Origin: Eleusine coracana subsp. coracana | Lineage: Eukaryota; Streptophyta; Magnoliopsida; Poales; Poaceae | Assembly: GCA_032690845.1 (NCBI GenBank) | Contig: CM064421.1 | Span: 37,562,963-37,626,962 of the forward strand | Direction of reading: 5' to 3' | Length of the DNA stretch: 64,000 bases | In this document: positions 59,204 through 64,000 of the stretch, in pieces | How the letters are laid out: each line of letters begins with the position of its first letter | Position numbering within the stretch: the stretch's first letter is position 1 | Program-made: the position numbers and the translations under genes | The notes under the pieces: generated by a model | Databases searched by the model: none | Seen by the model: the letters and a program-made list of their open reading frames with translations, nothing else | What the model was told of the DNA's origin: nothing

Positions 59204-60175
59204 CTAGTGTGCCTCTCTTAGTTCCCCTCTGACCTTCTTCGCTACTTTTTTCTCCACTACTAGCGCGGAACTTACAGCGAATAGAGATGCTGCGATGTAC
59301 AACAGCAAAGGTGCTCCGGGGTCTGGGTTTGTCAGTTTTGTCAGGTCTTTTAAGTATTCTTTCAACTCGTCAAATGCTTTTTGCCGCTCGTGACCCCATT
59401 GGAAATTTTCAGAACCTCTCAAGATTTTGAAGAATGGGAGACTTCGCTCTGCGGACTTGGAGATGAATCTATTTAACACTGCCATCCTCCCAGTTAACTT
59501 TTGTACATCTCTTCCGTTCTTTGGTGGTTCCATGTTTACTATTGCCTTTATTTTGTCTGGGTTGGCTTTGATTCCTTTTGCTGATACCAGACATCCAAGA
59601 ACTTTCCCTTTCTGTATTCCGAAGAAACACTTTTCTGGGTTCAATTTCAGCTTCGCAGCCCTGAGTCTTGCAAATGTTTCTCCCAAATCTGCGATGTGGT
59701 CTGCCTTGACTTTGCTGGCTATTACTATGTCATCGACGTATGCATGTACATTTCTACCTAGCTGTTGCTCGAACACTTTCTTAGATATTCTACAAAAAGT
59801 TGGGCCTGCATTCTTCAGCCCCTCTGGCATTTTTACGAAATAATATGTTCCGAATGGTGTTATGAAACTTGTTTTTTCTTGGTCTTCTTTTCTTAACCAA
59901 ATCTGGTGGTAACCCGAAAAATAATCAAGCAATGACAACAACTCACTCCCAGCTACAGAATCCACTATTCTGTCAGTGCGAGGTAGAGGGAAATCGTCTT
60001 TGGGACAGGATTTGTTCAAATCCTTGAAATTGATGCACATTCTCTGATTTCCATTTTTCTTTCTCACCATGACCACGTTTGCCATCCACTTTGGATAAGA
60101 AACTTCTCTGATCACCCCAGCGTCTAGCAGTCTCTGCACTTCGGCCTTTACTACTTCTGCCTTTTCTTCTGACAT
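59204..60175 (-). pseudogene. reverse transcriptase of the Tat-like element
   Basis: An uninterrupted 323-codon block: VQRLLDAGVIREVSYPKWMA, KKNGNQRMCINFKDLNKSCP, DYFSGYHQIWLRKEDQEKTS, FGTYYFVKMPEGLKNAGPTF and the catalytic HAYVDDIVIASK (YVDD, about 59735), then the thumb, connection and start of RNase H (LLYIAASLFAVSSALV). This is the best-preserved part of the element. The left end stops at 59204, just before RNase H resumes. Confidence 0.9.
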
Positions 60176-60271
60176 TTTCCTTAGCCTCTGTTTTTTTGGC
60201 CTTACTGTGCTGCTTATTTCTAGCTTGTGTTCTATTACTTCCCTGCTGACTCCCTCGAGGTCTCTTGAACT

Positions 60272-60940
60272 TCAGGCAAAAACATCTTTGTTTCTTTGCA
60301 AGAAATCCAGCAACTGCTGTTCTTCGGTTGTCGTGAGGCCTACCCCGATTATTACAGATTGACCCATTATCAGATTGTCTAGGAGCACCTTTTTGGTTTT
60401 GGATTCTGCTTGAATTGTCATTGCTTCTTTATCTGCTGCCTGTACTTCATCATTTGCGTTTCTCCTTCTCTCAATCTCATGTGATTTTTTCCTTTCCACT
60501 TCTTGCACCATTTCTTGCGACACTGCTTCTATGTTATGAATATTTGTTTGTCCCGAGGTATAACCTTGTTTGATGTTTTGAGCTTCTTGCTGGTCTCCGA
60601 AGACTGTAATGACTCCATTGCTCGCTGGTATCTTGAGGCATAGATAAGCACTGTGAACCACTGCCTCGAAGACGTTTAGTGTACCTCGGCCTAAAATCAC
60701 ATTGTATGGATAGAACAGATCGATGACATCGAAAGTGATGTACTCTGTTCTCGGATTCGACATGTCACCGAATGAAACTAGAAGTTCAATTTTTCCGAGT
60801 GGCTCCACTCTCTTTCCACCAAAACCATATAGGGGTATATTTGACGGCTTTAGGATTTCCTTCACATATCCCATTTGCAAAAAGGTGTTGTAGAAGATGA
60901 TGTCTGCCGGACTACTGTTATCCACTAGAACTTTTCCAAT
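60272..60940 (-). pseudogene. aspartic protease of the Tat-like element
   Basis: The active site reads VDNSSPADIIFYNTFLQMGY at about 60925. This family normally has DNGSSADI, so the glycine of the motif is displaced. Then come LYGFGGKRVEPLGKIELLVS and FDVIDLFYPYNVILGRGTLN (about 60690), both typical protease blocks of Tat elements. A charged linker to RT follows (VERKKSHEIERRRN). A stop near 60270 separates it from RT. Confidence 0.82.
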
Positions 60941-61804
60941 CTTCCACTTGTCGATGTGAGCATTGATGACAAACGCAGCGATGTGCGGATATCATTTTAG
61001 CTTCAAGTCTTCTTGGGTGAATGTTATTGGAATATGAGACCACTTCGATTTTATGACTGGGCCATTGATGGATATGTTGTTGACGGCTCTGAAATAATTT
61101 CTTCTTTGCCTTTTTGTTTTCGAAGTCCATCAAAGATCCTCCCATTATCATCCCAATAAAGTCTTTGGTTGGTAGTGGTTGAGGCTGATTTTTCTGGTTG
61201 TTTGGACTCTCTGTTTTCGGCTGTGGGAGCGAGAGCTGCTGGCTTTGCTGGCCTTCGATTGCTAGTTGATGTCGAGGTTGATGGGCTAGGTTTTGGAGAA
61301 GTGGCTGCTGGTATGTGGAATTTGTAGCGAAATATGGGTAAGGGTGGTACTGGTATTGTGGATATTGTATGTTTGGTTGGCTAAGGGATGGGTTATAGTT
61401 TTGGTTGCTTGGTGCGTAGAGGTGGTTTTGGGCGAAGTGGGCTGGATGGTGGGGCGAGGTGTGAGATTGGTTGCTTGCATTTGGGTTTGACTGGTTTTGC
61501 CATGTCTAGGGCGATGTGTGATTTATCGCTTTTGCTTGCTCTGCTTGCTTTTTTTCTTCATCTATTATTTGCTTTATCTGTTTCGCAATTGAACATTCGA
61601 AGGATCTGTGGCCCTTGTCTTCTCCGCAATAGATGCAATACAGCTTTTTTAGTGGGCGGCCTGAATAATCCCCTCTCCCTCTACCTCGGCCTCTGTTGTT
61701 GCCCCGGGACTGATGCTGGTTCTGTTGATCGTGTGAGGCGGGCTTTGTCGTGCAAATTGCTGGTTTGGCTCCATGTTGTTTACCATGAATCGAGGTGCAG
61801 GGCT
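60918..61804 (-). pseudogene. gag C-terminal part with zinc knuckle
   Basis: Minus strand from the solo LTR leftward: an arginine/glycine stretch (RGRGRGRGDYSG) and the knuckle CIYCGEDKGHRSFEC (about 61590-61632). A TAG near 61508 follows, then a long low-complexity region rich in Q, N, P, Y and H (61490-61200) and KDFIGMIMGGSLMDFE (about 61130) leading to the protease. It continues the gag interrupted at 61804/62874. Confidence 0.75.
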
Positions 61805-62873
61805 TGTTGTTGGTTTCTATATGCCCATTTTATCTACTAAAAATGGATGTTTTACGTCTTAATTTGGTGGTTTGGACTAACAATTAACCCCATATTTGTA
61901 TATATTTGTAGTTGTTCTGTTTTAGATGTAATCGCATGAAATAGGTGTAAAACAGGGCAATTATGGATAAAGAGCTGAAGAATAACGAAGATGGGCCAGA
62001 TACAGAGCCGCGTCGATCGGCGCGACCCTTGCGCCGATCGGCGCAGGAGGAAAAGATGACGAAAACATGATCCGGCCCAGGAAAGACGAAGGCCCAGTCC
62101 AGTATGAGTTAGAGTCGGTGGAAGTTATCTTAATCCCGTCGAGTATAAAAGGAAGATAATTATCAAAAGGCAAGATCGACCAAGGAGAGACGGCGATCGC
62201 GAGAACCAGTTATTAAAACTAGGGTTCTAGGATATTGGCGGCGGAGGTTCGTCAACACCGACGAGATCCACCAGAAGGGAGGTCACGCCGATCGGCGCGA
62301 CGCTTGCGCCGATCGGCTCGTGCGCGTTCCAGCACTATTTCTCACCCCTCTGCTATGTCTAGCGGAAGGATGAGTGAGTAGTCTCATATTCTCTTCTCTG
62401 GTGCGGGGATTTGATCATCTAACTCAAATACTTGTTGATACTCTCTCGATGAATTTAATCTATGTGATGAACTTTATTGCACATCTATCTATCCCTTTCA
62501 TTAGTGTATCGGTCAATACACTTTTGCCCATTACATAGTGCAAGAAACCAGTGGGCAGCTAATAGCCTCTGTAGTGACAGCCGGGGTGAACGAAACCACC
62601 ATGTCTTGTAGAATATTAGATTTATCACTCGAGTTGATAAGAATAAGGTTGCATGCTAGTGACCCAATCCAAAGGAGAGAATCCTTCATCATCCTGTTGC
62701 CTCTTCAATAACATTCACCTTCCTCTTTCTCACCGTCATCATTCACACCAACCAACCCATTGCAATCTGTTAGTAACCCTTTAATAGTATTAGTTTCGCT
62801 CGTTCCCTGTGGATTCGATAACTGTACACCGTCCTCTTGCGGTATATAAGTGGGTGCATAACTACGACCAACA
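61805..62873 (+). mobile_element. 1069-bp solo LTR in gag, perfect TSD
   Basis: It starts TGTTGTTGGTTTCTATATGC and ends ACTACGACCAACA. Perfect 5-bp GGGCT lies on both sides (61800-61804 and 62874-62878). TATAAAA is at 62144-62150. The tail (CCCTGTGGATTCGATAAC ... GGTGCATAACTACGACCAACA) resembles Athila-type gypsy LTR ends. No coding region was found. Confidence 0.85.
62011..62317 (+). repeat. paired GCGCCGATCGGCGC palindromes in the solo LTR
   Basis: Two cassettes of palindrome, GCGACNCTT spacer, palindrome lie at 62011-62044 (upstream of the TATA box) and 62286-62317 (downstream). The perfect 14-bp copy is 62031-62044. Confidence 0.85.
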
Positions 62874-62877
62874 GGGC

Positions 62878-64000
62878 TCTTGTATCTTTACCTTCTACCA
62901 CTTGAATCTTGGCAGTTTTCACTTCGCCTGTCGTGAACTCTGTTGTCCTCTTCTCTTTGGGTTTAGGTTCTCCTTTTAAAGTCAAGCTCTGAATGACAAT
63001 AGTCTTCAATTTTCGTGCACATTTCTTTCAGCGAGGCCGGTGGTATTTTTGCAAATTTAGAGGTTAGCGAGGAAGCCCTGAGGCCAGCTATCGTGTACTC
63101 CATTGCTCTTTCTTCTGAGAGTGCTGGCGCTTGAGCTTTCAAGATCAGGAACCTTTTGTAGAATTCTTGCAATGTTTCTCCTGGCCGCTGCTTTAAATTT
63201 TTGAGGGCTTCGCTCGGTTCCGAAATGCTTCTGAGTCCCCCAAAGTTTGCCAACACTTTGTCCCTTAAGTTCTCCCAGCTATAGCTTGATCCAGGCGGTA
63301 AATTGAAATACCAATTTAACGCTATTCCTTCTATAGCGCAAGCGAAGGTCTTTGCTAGTGTGATGTCATCTCCGCCAGCTGATGTAATCGCCGCTTCATA
63401 ACTCATTAAGAAATGCCTTGGATCTGAGTCCCCCTTGTACTTCGGCGTTGCAACCATTCTGAATTGAACTGATTGGAAGACTTTTGTAGCCCCATTGATA
63501 ATGGCGACTCTTTGTTGTGTGTACTTGTGGGCGCGATAGTTCTGATATGAATGGATTGTGTACTCTGCTGATCTTCGAAGTGAACTCTTCTGTTTCGAGG
63601 TGGTCGTTCTTTGATTATGTTGTTTTTTAGCTGCTCGATTTCCCGAAGAAGTTGGTCTTTCTTGCGTTTCTGTTGAAGGATGGTTGATGCTTCAGAGCCT
63701 TGGCGAGCTAATTTGTCTGCTTCTTCGATAAGCTGTTGTCGCAGTGACAGCAAGTATTCATTTTCCTTTCTCAACTTTTCAATATCTTCTTCTTGGCTTG
63801 TCTGAGTCACGGGTTCTTCGTCGCCTGAGGTTTTTTGGTCATCGACTTCTGTTATAGTTATTGTGTTTGCCCCCCTATCCTATGACGTGCTGGCTTCATG
63901 ATCATTTGTGCCTGCAAAGTCTTTCTGCACTTTGCAGTGACCAAGGACTTCATCCCTTGGTTGGGCTTCTGAGTTTGCTTGTGGCTGCACAACTTGCGGC
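62878..64000 (-). pseudogene. gag N-terminal and capsid part of the Tat-like element (continues past window)
   Basis: The minus-strand frame enters from 64000 (PQVVQPQANSEAQPRDEV) with one TAG near 63882. It continues as a coiled coil (EEDIEKLRKENEYLLSLRQQ, KKRKDQLL-like heptads, 63800-63600). A frame change follows near 63430, then the capsid (retrotransposon gag) domain: DPRHFLMSYEAAITSAGGDD, ALNWYFNLPPGSSYSWENLR and LQEFYKRFLILKAQAPALSE, ending near 62970. A second frame change leads to KTIVIQSLTLKGEP up to the solo LTR. It would form the particle shell. Confidence 0.82.

Larger units (their letters stand above)
50813..64000 (-). mobile_element. Tat-like Ty3/gypsy element with antisense ORF (partial at window edge)
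   Basis: Read on the minus strand from the right: gag, protease, reverse transcriptase, RNase H, a second (archaeal-type) RNase H-like region, integrase, tandem repeats, a convergent antisense ORF and the 3' LTR. Dual RNase H, 3' tandem repeats and an antisense ORF are known traits of the Tat/Ogre lineage. The 5' LTR lies beyond 64000. Two solo LTRs are nested in it. Stops are few for its length, but gag and integrase are split, so it cannot move on its own. Confidence 0.82.

Overview
The window is nuclear DNA from a flowering plant and almost certainly a grass. It is AT-rich with isolated GC-rich islands, and it is dominated by nested LTR retrotransposons of grass type: Ty3/gypsy elements including two Tat-like elements with antisense genes, a Ty1/copia element, and Sirevirus-like solo LTRs. 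It also holds Helitrons with CTAG ends, MITEs and a 5'-truncated RTE-type LINE. The single host gene I can model carries a DUF6598 domain, a family I know from grasses. Species cannot be read from the sequence. No rRNA, tRNA or CRISPR was seen.

Layout. 1-8293: a decayed plus-strand Ty3/gypsy element, split by a 3.9-kb LTR-like insertion (2100-6013) with a near-perfect 5-bp target-site duplication. 8294-22557: mostly unassigned, low-coding DNA with two MITEs (about 12139-12457 and 17504-17927), decayed tandem repeats, a 30-base G run, an AT microsatellite and one possible gene fragment. 22558-33930: a Sirevirus-like solo LTR split by a 9.9-kb gypsy element. That element keeps its LTRs, gag and protease but has no RT, RNase H or integrase. 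In their place is an antisense, intron-containing plant-mobile-domain pseudogene. 34885-41350: a minus-strand host gene described below. 41351-49635: a minus-strand Ty1/copia element split inside its protease by a Sirevirus-like solo LTR (45267-47508). 49756-50812: a 963-bp Helitron abutting the 3' end of a second Helitron. 50813 to the end: a minus-strand Tat-like gypsy element with 3' LTR, convergent antisense ORF, tandem repeats, integrase, two RNase H regions, RT, protease and gag, interrupted by two solo LTRs (57202-57521 and 61805-62873), each with a perfect 5-bp TSD.

The most interesting locus is at 34885-41350. Ten minus-strand coding exons, all with GT-AG borders and compatible phases, join without a stop into a 582-codon frame. 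Codons 1-254 derive from a signal peptide peptidase (an intramembrane aspartyl protease). Codons 255-582 carry a DUF6598-type domain. Both catalytic aspartates remain, but all three signature motifs are changed: YD to HD, GxGD to TIGD and PAL to PSL. The apparent 5' untranslated exon is joined directly to the truncated 3' LTR of the upstream copia element. That LTR lies in the same orientation and keeps a TATA box, so it may be the promoter. Large introns hold an RTE LINE fragment and a 242-bp Helitron. I consider this fused, possibly LTR-driven gene the best candidate for an undescribed system here. Whether it is expressed cannot be judged from sequence alone.
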